Part shown: positions 1 through 8,827 of the stretch, piece after piece
How positions within the stretch are numbered: the stretch's first letter is position 1
Layout: each line of letters opens with the position of its first letter
From: Puerhibacterium puerhi
GTDB taxonomy: Bacteria; Actinomycetota; Actinomycetes; Actinomycetales; Cellulomonadaceae
DNA: 64,000 nucleotides
NCBI RefSeq assembly: GCF_009846865.1
Contig: NZ_WUWN01000008.1
Coordinates: 1-64,000, forward strand
Direction: 5' to 3'
Notes under the pieces: generated by a model
The model's input: the letters and a program-made list of their open reading frames with translations, nothing else
The model's database searches: none
What the model was told of the DNA's origin: nothing
Program-made: the position numbers and the translations under genes

Positions 1-160
1 CGGCGGACGGAGCGGCGGCGACCGGCTCGCCGAGGCCACCGGGCGCGACGCGGCGCCGCCCGGCGAGCCCGCCGACGCGCGCGAGCAGCGTCGTGAGGCG
101 CACGTCCGGGCGCCCCAGGCGCCCGGCGAGCGCCGCCACCCGGGCCGCGGAGCCGCGCAC
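1..160 (-). CDS. hypothetical protein, partial (runs off window start)
   Basis: An open frame on the minus strand starts with GTG at 160 and runs to the window edge without a stop (53 codons). A GGGAG lies nine bases before the GTG, a plausible ribosome binding site. It follows deoA on the same strand. The visible residues are rich in Ala, Arg and Gly and contain no motif I recognise; they do not look like the adenosine deaminase that often follows deoA in actinobacteria. In DNA this GC-rich, an open frame of this length can arise by chance, so the call is weak. Confidence 0.25.
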   Translation of the reverse strand, partial: MRGSAARVAALAGRLGRPDVRLTTLLARVGGLAGRRRVAPGGLGEPVAAAPSA

Positions 161-173
161 GTCGTCTCGCTCC

Positions 174-213
174 CGGCTCAGCTCTCGGCCCAGATCCCGG
201 CCCAGATCCCGGC
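174..213. repeat. short direct repeat after deoA stop
   Basis: Two adjacent copies of a 12-base unit (GGCCCAGATCCC type) are flanked on both sides by GGCTCAG. The block sits between the deoA stop codon and the next possible start. No function is evident. Confidence 0.45.
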
Positions 214-1557
214 TCAGTGGATGCGGTCGAGCACCACGGACCGCGGCCGGACCGCGCTGCCGACCGGGGCGACCCGCCACGCGCCGTCGAGCGCCTGGCG
301 CGCCCGGGCGAACCGCTCCGGCGTGTCGGTGTGCAGCGTCATCAGCGGCTGGCCCGCGGTGACGACGTCGCCCGGCTTGGCGTGCAGCTCCACGCCCGCG
401 GCGGCCTGCACCGGGTCGTCCCGGCGGGCGCGCCCGGCGCCGAGGCGCCACGCGGCCACGCCGACGGCGTACGCGTCCAGCGCCGTCAGCACCCCGTCCT
501 GGCCCGCGACGACCTGCTCGGTCTCCCGTGCGGTGGGCAGCGTCGCGTCCGGGTCGCCGCCCTGGGCGGCGATCATCCGGCGCCACACGTCCATCGCGCG
601 GCCGTCGCCGAGCGCGGCGCGCACCTCGTCGGCCGGCTGGGGCCGCCCGGCAGCGGCGAGCATCTCGACCGCCAGGGCGACGGTGAGGTCGACGACGTCG
701 GCGGGGCCGCCCCCGGCGAGCACCTCGACCGCCTCGCGCACCTCGAGCGCGTTGCCCGCGGTGAGCCCGAGCGGGGTGGTCATGTCGGTCAGCAGCGCCA
801 CGGTGCGCACGCCGGCGTCGCTGCCGAGGTCGACCATCGTGCGGGCCAGCTCCTTGGCGTCGGCGAGGTCCTTCATGAAGGCGCCGGAGCCCACCTTGAC
901 GTCGAGCACCAGGGCACCGGTGCCCTCGGCGATCTTCTTGCTCATGATCGAGCTGGCGATCAGCGGGATCGACTCGACGGTCCCGGTGACGTCGCGCAGC
1001 GCGTAGAGCTTCTTGTCCGCCGGCGCGAGGCCGGGGCCGGCCGCGCACACCACGGCACCGACCTCGTCGAGCTGGCGCAGCACCTCGTCGTTGCTGAGCG
1101 CGGCACGCCAGCCGGGGATCGACTCGAGCTTGTCGAGCGTGCCGCCCGTGTGGCCGAGCCCGCGGCCGGACAGCTGCGGCACCGCGACGTCGAACACCGC
1201 GACGAGCGGCGCGAGCATCAGCGTGATCTTGTCGCCCACGCCGCCGGTCGAGTGCTTGTCGGCGGTCGGCCGGCGCAGGGACGAGTAGTCCATCCGCTCG
1301 CCCGACGCCAGCATCGCGCGCGTCCAGCGCACCACCTCGCCGCGGCTCATGCCGTTGAGGTAGATCGCCATCGCGAGGGCGGCCATCTGCTCCTCGGCGA
1401 CGACGCCGCGCGTGTAGGCGTCGATCACCCAGTCGATCTGGGCGCTCGACAGGTGCTGCCGGTCGCGCTTGGTGCGGATGACGTCGACGGCGTCGAAGAG
1501 CTCGGTGGGGACCGGCCGGATGCCGACGAAGCGCCCGGTGCTCGAAGGGCTGCTCAC
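214..1557 (-). CDS. deoA: thymidine / pyrimidine-nucleoside phosphorylase
   Basis: 447-residue cytosolic enzyme that phosphorolyses thymidine or uridine to the base plus (deoxy)ribose-1-phosphate, in pyrimidine salvage. Family signatures are clear: the phosphate-binding DKHSTGGVGDK near residue 84, GRGLGHTGGTLDKLE near 116, and KKLYALRDVTGTVESIP near 155 followed by SSIMSKK. The length is normal for the alpha-helical plus alpha/beta family. I chose GTG 1557 because it overlaps the cdd stop by four bases (GTGA), as do the other junctions in this operon, and because it begins just before the conserved N-terminal domain. It is the last clear gene of the nucleoside uptake and salvage operon. Sequence alone does not separate strict thymidine from broad pyrimidine specificity. 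Confidence 0.95.
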   Translation of the reverse strand: MSSPSSTGRFVGIRPVPTELFDAVDVIRTKRDRQHLSSAQIDWVIDAYTRGVVAEEQMAALAMAIYLNGMSRGEVVRWTRAMLASGERMDYSSLRRPTADKHSTGGVGDKITLMLAPLVAVFDVAVPQLSGRGLGHTGGTLDKLESIPGWRAALSNDEVLRQLDEVGAVVCAAGPGLAPADKKLYALRDVTGTVESIPLIASSIMSKKIAEGTGALVLDVKVGSGAFMKDLADAKELARTMVDLGSDAGVRTVALLTDMTTPLGLTAGNALEVREAVEVLAGGGPADVVDLTVALAVEMLAAAGRPQPADEVRAALGDGRAMDVWRRMIAAQGGDPDATLPTARETEQVVAGQDGVLTALDAYAVGVAAWRLGAGRARRDDPVQAAAGVELHAKPGDVVTAGQPLMTLHTDTPERFARARQALDGAWRVAPVGSAVRPRSVVLDRIH

Positions 1558-2039
1558 GGGTTCTCCTCCTGCGTGTGCTGGACGACCTCGAGGTCCTCGG
1601 CGTCGAACGCCTGCGGCAGCACCTCGGTCATGGGGACGATGCCACGCGGGGTGTCCACGAGCAGGTCGGCGCCGCCGTGCTCCCACAGCAGCTGCCGGCA
1701 GCGCCCGCACGGCATGACGGTGCGCCCGTCGCCGCCGACGCACGCGAAGGCGACCAGGCGACCGCCGCCGCCCGCGACGAGGTCGGACACGAGGCCGCAC
1801 TCGGCGCACAGGGTCACGCCGTAGCCGGCGTTCTCGACGTTGCAGCCGCGCACGACACGCCCGTCGTCGACGAGGGCCGCGGCGCCCACCGGGTAGTGCG
1901 AGTACGGCACGTACGCCCGCGCCTGGATCTCGCGGGCGCTCGTGCGCAGCGCCGCCCAGTCGACGCCCGCCGCACCGCCCGGCGCGGCCTGGCCGCCCGC
2001 CGGCGCACCGGTCGGGGTGGTCTCGGTCGTCACCGTCAC
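1554..2039 (-). CDS. cdd: cytidine deaminase
   Basis: 161-residue zinc hydrolase converting cytidine/deoxycytidine to uridine/deoxyuridine. The catalytic core is intact: VENAGYG, the CAE motif with the proton-shuttling glutamate, and the zinc ligands in PCGRC. It is about 30 residues longer than the usual ~130, through a Thr/Pro/Gly-rich N-terminal extension. GTG 2039 overlaps the upstream permease stop by four bases; a second in-frame GTG two codons later is an alternative. The four-base GTGA overlap with deoA downstream implies translational coupling, so deaminated product can go straight to the phosphorylase. Confidence 0.95.
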   Translation of the reverse strand: MTVTTETTPTGAPAGGQAAPGGAAGVDWAALRTSAREIQARAYVPYSHYPVGAAALVDDGRVVRGCNVENAGYGVTLCAECGLVSDLVAGGGGRLVAFACVGGDGRTVMPCGRCRQLLWEHGGADLLVDTPRGIVPMTEVLPQAFDAEDLEVVQHTQEENP

Positions 2040-3334
2040 TCCTTCACGTACGGCTCGCCGGAGGCCGCGGGCGCCCGCGACTTCCCGACCAGCCCCGCCA
2101 CGGCGAAGATCGTCACCAGGTACGGCAGCATCAGCATGAACTGGCTGGGCACGGGGGCGCCCACCACGTTGAGGATGTTCTGCAGGTTGGAGGCGAAGCC
2201 GAACAGCAGGCCGGCGAGCGCGGCGCGCACCGGGTCCCACTTGCCGAAGATGACCGCGGCCAGCGCGATGAAGCCGGCGCCCGCCGTCATCTCCTTGCCG
2301 AACTGGCCGATCGACACCACGGTGTAGAACGCGCCGCCGATGCCCGCCACGCCGCCGGCGATGATCAGCGCGCGGTACCGCGTCGCCTCGACCTTGATGC
2401 CCACGGTGTCGGCGGCCTTGGGGTGCTCGCCGACGGAGCGCAGGCGCAGGCCCCAGCGCGTGCGGGACAGGCCGTACCAGACGGCGAACGTCGCCACGAC
2501 CATGAGGTAGACGACGACCGTCTGGTTGAACAGGGCCTGGCCGATGATCGGGATGCGCTCCAGCAGCGGGATGCCGATGCGCTCGAAGCGCGGGGTGTTG
2601 TTCAGGGTCTCGGCGTTCGGCACCAGCAGCTGCGAGTACAGGAAGCTGGTCAGGCCGATGACCAGGACGTTGAGCACGACGCCGACGATCACCTGGTTGA
2701 CCCGGTACGTGATCGCGAAGACGCCGAGCACGAGGGACACGAGGATGCCCGCGACGACGGCGGCCAGCAGGCCCGCCCAGGGGCTGCCGGTGATCGAGCC
2801 GACCAGCGCCGACGTGAAGGCGCCGGCGAGCAGCTGGCCCTCGATCGCGATGTTGACCACGCCGGCGCGCTCGCCGATCACGCCGCCCAGGGCGCCGTAC
2901 ACGATCGGGATCGACAGGGCGATGGCGCCGGAGATGAGGCCGACGACGGACAGGTCGCGCGGGCTGCCCGCGGCGGCCCAGGCGAGGAACGCCACGAGCC
3001 CGAGGACCGCGAACAGCGCGGCGGCCCAGCCGGGCACCCTGCGCTTGCCGCGGGCCCGCAGGAAGGCGAACGCCGTCAGCAGCGCCATGAGCGCGACGCA
3101 CACCCAGGCGGTCGCCATGGCCGGGACCACGACGACCGGGATCTGGAAGAAGTCCGCGCCCGAGGACAGCGCGAACCGCGCGTCGCCGGCGTGCGGCTGC
3201 GCGAGCAGCAGCACCGCCAGCAGCACGGACACGACCGCGAGGATCGTGGGCGTCTTGTACGACGTCGTCGCGACGGTGCGCGGCTGGACCGGCGCGTCGG
3301 GCGCCGGCCGGACGTCGGTGGTCACGGCGGTCAT
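2036..3334 (-). CDS. nucleoside ABC transporter permease (second subunit)
   Basis: 432-residue polytopic inner-membrane protein of the BPD_transp_2 (RbsC-like) family, the YufQ/NupQ type that pairs with BMP-family lipoproteins for nucleoside uptake. About ten hydrophobic segments are visible, with the conserved GVVNIAIEG motif after the first core helices and GEHPKAADTVGIK in the ATPase-contacting loop. It is preceded by an extra hydrophobic N-terminal region (residues ~30-110). ATG 3334 overlaps the stop of the sister permease by four bases (ATGA). The adjacent cdd and deoA indicate pyrimidine nucleosides among its substrates. Confidence 0.9.
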   Translation of the reverse strand: MTAVTTDVRPAPDAPVQPRTVATTSYKTPTILAVVSVLLAVLLLAQPHAGDARFALSSGADFFQIPVVVVPAMATAWVCVALMALLTAFAFLRARGKRRVPGWAAALFAVLGLVAFLAWAAAGSPRDLSVVGLISGAIALSIPIVYGALGGVIGERAGVVNIAIEGQLLAGAFTSALVGSITGSPWAGLLAAVVAGILVSLVLGVFAITYRVNQVIVGVVLNVLVIGLTSFLYSQLLVPNAETLNNTPRFERIGIPLLERIPIIGQALFNQTVVVYLMVVATFAVWYGLSRTRWGLRLRSVGEHPKAADTVGIKVEATRYRALIIAGGVAGIGGAFYTVVSIGQFGKEMTAGAGFIALAAVIFGKWDPVRAALAGLLFGFASNLQNILNVVGAPVPSQFMLMLPYLVTIFAVAGLVGKSRAPAASGEPYVKE

Positions 3335-4695
3335 GCGGAGACCTTCTTCCTCGCACCCGGCTGCGGGAGCCGGAAGATCGCGCGCACGAGCGGCGGCGCG
3401 GCGATGAACAGCACGATGAGCGACTGGACGACCAGGACGATCTCGATCGGGATGCCCTCGCCGGCCTGCATGGCCGAGCCGCCCGCCTTGAACGCGCCGA
3501 ACAGCAGGCCGGCCCACAGCACGCCCACGGGCGACGAGCCGCCGAGCAGCGCGACGGTGATGGCGTCGAAGCCGATGCCCGCGTCGATGTCGCTCGAGAA
3601 GCCGGTGGTCACCGACCCGAGCACCTGCGTGGCGCCCGCCAGGCCGATGAGGGCGCCGGACAGGAGCATGGCCGTGACGGTGGCGCGGGGCACGTCGATG
3701 CCGGCCACGCGCGCGGCGCGCGGGTTCTCCCCGACCGTCCGCAGCGCGAAGCCCGTGCTCGAGCGGTTCAGCAGCCACCAGGAGCCCAGCACGGCCAGCA
3801 GCGCGAGCAGGAAGCCCAGGTGGAGGTTGTACGACCCGCCGAGCAGGCGCGGCAGGATCGCCGTCTCGAGCATCGGCGGCGTCTTCGGGTTGGCCGACCC
3901 CGGCGCCTGCAGCAGGCCGGGCGTGGCGAGCAGGTAGGACAGCAGGTACAGCGCCACGTAGTTGAGCATGATCGTGACGATCACGACGTGCGCGCCGGTG
4001 CGGGCGTTGAGGACGCCGGCGATGCCGGCCCAGATCGCGCCGGCGGCGAGGCCGGCGACGAGGGCCAGCGGCAGGTGCAGCCACAGCGGCAGCCCGCTGA
4101 CGCCGAAGCCGACCCAGCCGGCGGCCGCGGCGGACATCAGCATCTGGCCCTGGCCGCCGATGTTGAACAGGCCGGAGCGGAACGCGACGGCGACGCCGAG
4201 GCCGGCGGCGATCAGCGGCGTGGCGTAGTTGAGCGTCTCCGTCAGCGGGCGGATCCCGCGGGCGAAGCCGTCGGCGCGGAAGTTGTAGACGGCGCCCTGG
4301 AACAGCGCCGAGTACGCGCCGCCGATGGCCTGGCCGAGCGCGGCGAACGTGTCGCCGGGCCGGGCGAAGAAGTAGGAGCTCGCCTCCTGCACGCCCTCGT
4401 CGGTGAAGGCGATCATGATCGAGCCGACGAGCACCGCGAGCACCACGGCGCCGACGGCGACGGCCGGACGGCCGGCGAAGATCTCCCGGGCCGCCTCGCG
4501 CCAGCGGTCGTCCCCGGCCGGCGCGGGCGCGAGAGCCTCCGGCTGCTGGCGCGCGAGCTCCTGCTGGAGCTCCTCGGTCAGGCCCGGGTCGGCCCCGGGC
4601 GCGGTGTGCCCGAGGGCGTCCGTCAGCGACTCCGGCTCGTGTCGCGAGCCCGCGTCGCGCCGCTCGGCGGACCCCGGGGTCGGGGTGCTGCTCAT
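3331..4695 (-). CDS. nucleoside ABC transporter permease (first subunit)
   Basis: 454-residue membrane permease (YufP/NupP type, BPD_transp_2 family). A hydrophilic N-terminal region of about 80 residues precedes the first membrane segment. The core carries SGLFNIGGQGQ, characteristic of this family, and the EAA-like loop GENPRAARVAGID. It forms a heterodimer with the next permease and docks on the duplicated ATPase encoded just upstream. ATG 4695 overlaps the ATPase stop by four bases, giving a tightly coupled operon. Confidence 0.9.
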   Translation of the reverse strand: MSSTPTPGSAERRDAGSRHEPESLTDALGHTAPGADPGLTEELQQELARQQPEALAPAPAGDDRWREAAREIFAGRPAVAVGAVVLAVLVGSIMIAFTDEGVQEASSYFFARPGDTFAALGQAIGGAYSALFQGAVYNFRADGFARGIRPLTETLNYATPLIAAGLGVAVAFRSGLFNIGGQGQMLMSAAAAGWVGFGVSGLPLWLHLPLALVAGLAAGAIWAGIAGVLNARTGAHVVIVTIMLNYVALYLLSYLLATPGLLQAPGSANPKTPPMLETAILPRLLGGSYNLHLGFLLALLAVLGSWWLLNRSSTGFALRTVGENPRAARVAGIDVPRATVTAMLLSGALIGLAGATQVLGSVTTGFSSDIDAGIGFDAITVALLGGSSPVGVLWAGLLFGAFKAGGSAMQAGEGIPIEIVLVVQSLIVLFIAAPPLVRAIFRLPQPGARKKVSA

Positions 4696-6215
4696 GCCGC
4701 GTCTCCTTCGGTGTTCTCCGGCGCGATGCCGGCCATCATGAGGCCGAGCACGTCGCGGGGCGTCGTGCTGGGCACGATGCCGACGACGCGGCCGCGGTAC
4801 ATGACCATGATCCGGTCGGCGAGGGCCACGGCCTCGTCCAGCTCGGTCGAGACGACCACGACCGGCACGCCGGCGTCGCGCGTCTCCACCACGCGCTTGT
4901 GGATGAACTCGATCGAGCCGACGTCCACGCCGCGGGTCGGCTGCGCGGCGACGAACAGCCGCAGCTCGCGGGACAGCTCGCGCGCCAGCACGACCTTCTG
5001 CTGGTTGCCGCCGGACAGGCGGCCGACCTTCGTGTCGATCCCCTGGGTGCGCACGTCGAACTCCGCGACCTTCTCCCGCGCGAACGCGTCGCGCGTGGCG
5101 AGCTGCAGCGAGCCGCCGCGCACGAACGGCGCGCCGTCGGCGCGGTCGAGCATGAGGTTCTCGGCGATGGTGAACTCGCCGACCAGGCCGTCGGTGTTGC
5201 GGTCCTCGGGCACGAACCCGACGCCGGCGTCGAGCACCTGGCGCACCGAGCGGCCGACGAGCTCGCGACCGTCGAGACGGATCGAGCCCGTGACGTTCTC
5301 CTGCAGGCCGACGAGCGCCTCGGTGAGCTCGGTCTGCCCGTTGCCCTGCACGCCGGCGACGACGAGCACCTCGCCGCCGCGGACGGTGAAGCTGACGTCG
5401 TCGACGAGCACCTGCCCGTCGGGGCCGGTGACCTGCAGGTGCTCGACCTCCAGGGCGTTGTCGCGCAGCACGGGCTCGTCCTTGGCGACCGTCAGCTCCA
5501 CGGCGCGGCCCACCATCAGGGAGGCGAGCTCGGTGTCCGAGGCCGCCGGCGAGGCCTCGCCGACCACCTTGCCGTGCCGGATGACGGTGATGCGGTCGGC
5601 GACCTCGCGCACCTCGCGCAGCTTGTGGGTGATGAAGACGATGGCGGCGCCCTCGTCCCGCAGCTGGCGCATGATCGCCATGAGCTCGTCGGTCTCCTGC
5701 GGGGTGAGCACCGCCGTCGGCTCGTCGAACACCAGGACGTCGGCGTCGCGGGCGAGCGCCTTGATGATCTCCACGCGCTGCTGCACGCCCACGGGCAGGT
5801 CCTCGACGACGGCGTCGGGGTCCACGTGGAAGCCGAAGCGGGCGGAGATCTCGCGCACCTGGGTGCGGGCCGCCTCCAGGTCCAGCCGGCCGCCGCTGCG
5901 GGTGTGCTCGTGGCCGAGCATGACGTTCTCCGCCACGGTGAACACCGGGACGAGCATGAAGTGCTGGTGCACCATGCCGATGCCGGCCGCCATGGCGTCG
6001 CCGGGGCCGGTGAACCGCTGCACGGCGCCGTCCAGCAGGATCTCGCCCTCGTCGGCGGTGTACAGGCCGTACAGGACGTTCATCAGCGTGGACTTGCCGG
6101 CGCCGTTCTCGCCGAGCAGGCAGTGGATCTCTCCGGGCTCGACGACCAGGTCGATGTGGTCGTTGGCCACGAGGGCTCCGAAGCGCTTGGTGATGCCCTT
6201 CAGCTCGAGCCTCAT
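4692..6215 (-). CDS. nucleoside ABC transporter ATP-binding protein (duplicated ATPase)
   Basis: 507-residue cytosolic ATPase with two nucleotide-binding domains in one chain, as in sugar/nucleoside importers of the RbsA/NupO type. The first has Walker A GENGAGKST (near residue 40), a degenerate signature LPVGVQQRVEI and Walker B VLVFDEPTAVL. The second begins near 250 with VQGNGQTE, an atypical Walker A, followed by LSGGNQQKVVLARE and the switch-type TRGVDVGS. ATG 6215 fits the conserved start of the first domain; the open frame extends upstream but without homology. It is separated from the lipoprotein gene by a strong hairpin, so its expression is probably lower than that of the binding protein. 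Confidence 0.93.
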   Translation of the reverse strand: MRLELKGITKRFGALVANDHIDLVVEPGEIHCLLGENGAGKSTLMNVLYGLYTADEGEILLDGAVQRFTGPGDAMAAGIGMVHQHFMLVPVFTVAENVMLGHEHTRSGGRLDLEAARTQVREISARFGFHVDPDAVVEDLPVGVQQRVEIIKALARDADVLVFDEPTAVLTPQETDELMAIMRQLRDEGAAIVFITHKLREVREVADRITVIRHGKVVGEASPAASDTELASLMVGRAVELTVAKDEPVLRDNALEVEHLQVTGPDGQVLVDDVSFTVRGGEVLVVAGVQGNGQTELTEALVGLQENVTGSIRLDGRELVGRSVRQVLDAGVGFVPEDRNTDGLVGEFTIAENLMLDRADGAPFVRGGSLQLATRDAFAREKVAEFDVRTQGIDTKVGRLSGGNQQKVVLARELSRELRLFVAAQPTRGVDVGSIEFIHKRVVETRDAGVPVVVVSTELDEAVALADRIMVMYRGRVVGIVPSTTPRDVLGLMMAGIAPENTEGDAA

Positions 6216-6266
6216 GCGGTTCTCCCGATGCGGTGGGTGTGTCGTGGTGGTGCGCCGCACGCGAAC

Positions 6267-6296
6267 GGTCCCGGGCGGCGTGGGCCGCCCGGGACC
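6267..6296. terminator. hairpin between lipoprotein and ATPase genes
   Basis: A perfect 13-bp stem (GGTCCCGGGCGGC and its complement) with a GTGG loop lies between the BMP lipoprotein stop and the ATPase start. No long U-run follows. It probably acts as a partial terminator or 3'-end stabiliser, making the binding protein more abundant than the membrane components. Confidence 0.7.
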
Positions 6297-6331
6297 ATTC
6301 ATGCACGGCTGGGGTCAGCGTGCCCGCCCGG

Positions 6332-7429
6332 TCACTGGGCGAGGTACGACGTGACCTCCAGCTCGCCGGAGACGATCTGCTGCTTGAGCGCGTCGACCTC
6401 CTCCATGAGGGCCGGGTCGACCTTGTCCTCGAAGTTGTGCAGCGGGGCGATGTCCACGCCGCCGTTCTCGAGCGTGCCGACGTAGGTCTCGGCCGAGAAC
6501 TCGCCCTTGCCGGACGCCGTCACGGCCTCCTCGGTCGAGACGTCCATGCGCTTCTCGATCGAGGTGAGCACGTAGTCCTGGGTCGAGGGGTCGGACTCGT
6601 AGAAGTCCGCGTCCACGCCGACGAGCGCGACGTCGCGGCCGGAGTCCTGGATCGCCGCGATCGCGGACTGGTAGACCGGGCCGCCGACCGGGAGGATCAC
6701 GTCGACGCCCTGGTCGATGATGTTGCGCGCCGTCGTCTTGGCCGTCTCGTTGGCCTCGAAGCCGCCGGTGAACGAGCCCTTGTCGCCGCCCTCGTAGCCG
6801 ATGACCTGGACGTCGGTGCCCTTGGTCTGGTTGTAGTAGTCGACGCCCTGCTTGAAGCCGTCCATGAAGATGGTCACGGTCGGGAAGGGCTGACCGCCGA
6901 AGGTGCCGACCTTGGCCGACTTGTCGGCCGAGTAGCCGGCGGCGAGGTAGCCCGCGAGGAACGCGGCCTGCGAGGTGTCGTACAGCAGCGGCTTGATGTT
7001 CTCGGCGTCGGTCTTGCCGTCCATGTCGGCGTCGGCCGCGTCGTCGATGATGACGTAGTGCACGTCGGGGTTGGCCTTGGCCGACTCGACGGTGGTCGCC
7101 GACAGGGCGAAGCCCACGGTGACGATGGTGTTGCAGCCCTGGTCGACGAGCGACTGGACGTTGCCCTTGTAGTCGCTCTCCGACTGCGACTCGACCTGCT
7201 TGAAGTCGGTGCCCAGACCCTCGGCCGCGGCCTGCAGGCCCTCGTAGGAGAGCTGGTTGAAGCTCTTGTCGTCGAAGCCGCCGGCGTCCGAGACGATGCA
7301 GGGCAGGAAGTCCGACTCGGCGGCACCGCCGGTCGCCTCGCTGCCGCTGTCCTCCGGCGCCTGACCGCACGCCGCGAGGGCGAGCGCCGCCACGCCGGCG
7401 AGCGCGGCGAACCGCGTAGTCCTCTTCAC
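6332..7429 (-). CDS. BMP/PnrA-family nucleoside-binding lipoprotein
   Basis: 365-residue extracytoplasmic solute-binding lipoprotein. A short basic N-terminus and hydrophobic core end in the lipobox LAAC (Cys near residue 21), so the mature protein is tethered to the membrane. The rest matches the Bmp/PnrA fold: DAGGFDDKSFNQ near residue 48, DDAAD, FLAGYLAAGY and VGTFGG. PnrA-like proteins bind purine and pyrimidine nucleosides, and the ATPase, two permeases, cdd and deoA encoded downstream fit that role. The start is GTG with GGAG seven bases upstream. It is first in the operon. Confidence 0.92.
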   Translation of the reverse strand: MKRTTRFAALAGVAALALAACGQAPEDSGSEATGGAAESDFLPCIVSDAGGFDDKSFNQLSYEGLQAAAEGLGTDFKQVESQSESDYKGNVQSLVDQGCNTIVTVGFALSATTVESAKANPDVHYVIIDDAADADMDGKTDAENIKPLLYDTSQAAFLAGYLAAGYSADKSAKVGTFGGQPFPTVTIFMDGFKQGVDYYNQTKGTDVQVIGYEGGDKGSFTGGFEANETAKTTARNIIDQGVDVILPVGGPVYQSAIAAIQDSGRDVALVGVDADFYESDPSTQDYVLTSIEKRMDVSTEEAVTASGKGEFSAETYVGTLENGGVDIAPLHNFEDKVDPALMEEVDALKQQIVSGELEVTSYLAQ

Positions 7430-7493
7430 TGTTGCTCCTGTCGAAGAAAGGGAACGGGCCCGGCCGCAGCGGCCACGCCACCATCAACGCCGG

Positions 7494-7499
7494 AGCCTA
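7494..7499 (-). promoter_or_regulatory. putative -10 element of the nucleoside operon
   Basis: TAGGCT on the minus strand fits the actinobacterial TANNNT -10 consensus and lies about 64 bases before the lipoprotein start. No good -35 is visible. Two GGTGAC repeats sit just upstream and could be a regulator site. Confidence 0.4.
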
Positions 7500-7570
7500 G
7501 TCACCGGCGCGTCACCGCAGTGTTTCCGGGACGTCACGCGAGCGCTTCGTTACCTCATCGCAACGCCGTC

Positions 7571-8827
7571 TCAGAGAGCCGTCTCGTCATCCGGGAGCGG
7601 CTCGCCGTCAGCGGCCTCGGCGGGCCGCTCGGCGCTCAGCGCGAGCGTGGCGAGCAGCCGCACGCCGACGCCGATGGCCCGCTCGTCGACCACGAGGTCG
7701 CCCTGGTGCAGGTCGTACCGGCGGGCACCGGGCGTCGCGGTGCCCAGCCGGGCCATCGCCCCGGGCAGCTTGGTGAGGTACCAGGCGAAGTCCTCCCCGC
7801 CCAGCGACTGCTCGGTGAGCACCACGCCCTGCGGGCCGAGCACCGCGCGCGCCGCCAGCTCGAGCTCGGCGTTGACGAGCTCGTCGTTGTCGACCGGCGG
7901 CACGCCGCGGGTGTGGTGCAGGGTCACGTCCACCTCGTACGGGGCCACGACCTGCTCGACGGCGTCGTTGAGCACCTGGCCGGCCTTCTCCCACGCGCGC
8001 ACGTCCAGGCAGCGCAGGGTGCCCGTGACGGTGCCGCTGGCCGGGATCGCGTTGTGCACGTTGCCGGCGTGCACCGAGCCCCAGGTGAGGTTCACGCCGG
8101 AGCGCGGGTCGAGCCGGCGGCCCAGCACGCCGGGCACCTGGGTGATGACCTGACCGAGCGCGTAGACCACGTCGCCGGTCAGGTGCGGGCGAGAGGTGTG
8201 CCCGCCGCCGGAGGAGACGGTCACGGAGATGGCGTCCGACGCCGAGGTGATCGGCCCGATGCGGGTGCCGATCTGACCGACGTCGAGCTTGGGCTCGCAG
8301 TGCAGCGCCACGGCCCGGTCGAGACCGTCGAGCACGCCCTGGGCCAGCACGTCGTGCGCCCCGCCGGGCATGACCTCCTCGGCGGGCTGGAAGATCAGCC
8401 GCACGCCGCTGGCCAGCAGGCCCTGGGCGTCGAGCGCCGCGAGCACGAGGCCCGCGCCGAGCACCACGGTGGTGTGCACGTCGTGCCCGCAGGCGTGGGC
8501 GACCCCGGGCACCGTGGACTCCCAGGGGCAGCCGCAGCGGTCCTGCACGGGCAGCGCGTCGAGGTCGGCCCGCAGCCCGAGCCGGCCCGCGGGGCCGTCG
8601 GGCCCGATGTCGCACACGAGGCCGGTGCCCTCGAGCGGCCGCGGGTCGAGGCCCGCCGCGCGCAGGCGCTCGAGCACCTTCTGGGTGGTGCGCACCTCCG
8701 CGCGGGCGACCTCCGGGTGCGCGTGCAGGTCGCGGCGGAACGCGACGAGCTCCTCGCGCAGCCCGGCCGTCAGCGTGCGGACGAGCCCCGCGGCCTGGGC
8801 CGCGTCGAATCCTGCGGGCGCACTCAC
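7571..8827 (-). CDS. M20-family metallopeptidase / amidohydrolase (AmiA-like)
   Basis: 418-residue cytosolic hydrolase of the M20D family (hippurate/N-acyl amino acid hydrolases; AmiA/AmiB of mycobacteria). The di-zinc site is visible: HACGHDVHTT near residue 105, the general-base pair in PAEE, HCEP, and GGEDFAWY near the C-terminus. The inserted dimerisation domain contains GGGHTSRPH. The GTG start overlaps the upstream guanylyltransferase stop by four bases (GTGA). M. tuberculosis keeps ami genes close to cdd-deoA-sdh, so the order is conserved. The substrate cannot be read from sequence. Confidence 0.88.
   Translation of the reverse strand: MSAPAGFDAAQAAGLVRTLTAGLREELVAFRRDLHAHPEVARAEVRTTQKVLERLRAAGLDPRPLEGTGLVCDIGPDGPAGRLGLRADLDALPVQDRCGCPWESTVPGVAHACGHDVHTTVVLGAGLVLAALDAQGLLASGVRLIFQPAEEVMPGGAHDVLAQGVLDGLDRAVALHCEPKLDVGQIGTRIGPITSASDAISVTVSSGGGHTSRPHLTGDVVYALGQVITQVPGVLGRRLDPRSGVNLTWGSVHAGNVHNAIPASGTVTGTLRCLDVRAWEKAGQVLNDAVEQVVAPYEVDVTLHHTRGVPPVDNDELVNAELELAARAVLGPQGVVLTEQSLGGEDFAWYLTKLPGAMARLGTATPGARRYDLHQGDLVVDERAIGVGVRLLATLALSAERPAEAADGEPLPDDETAL

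Noticed and set aside
217-1824. 535-codon plus-strand frame antisense to deoA and cdd
   Set aside because: It is a shadow of the real minus-strand genes. In DNA this GC-rich, antisense frames stay open. No homology, poor codon pattern.
3820-6354. 844-codon plus-strand frame antisense to the nucleoside ATPase and permease
   Set aside because: Shadow frame; the opposite strand has clear ABC motifs and coupled starts.
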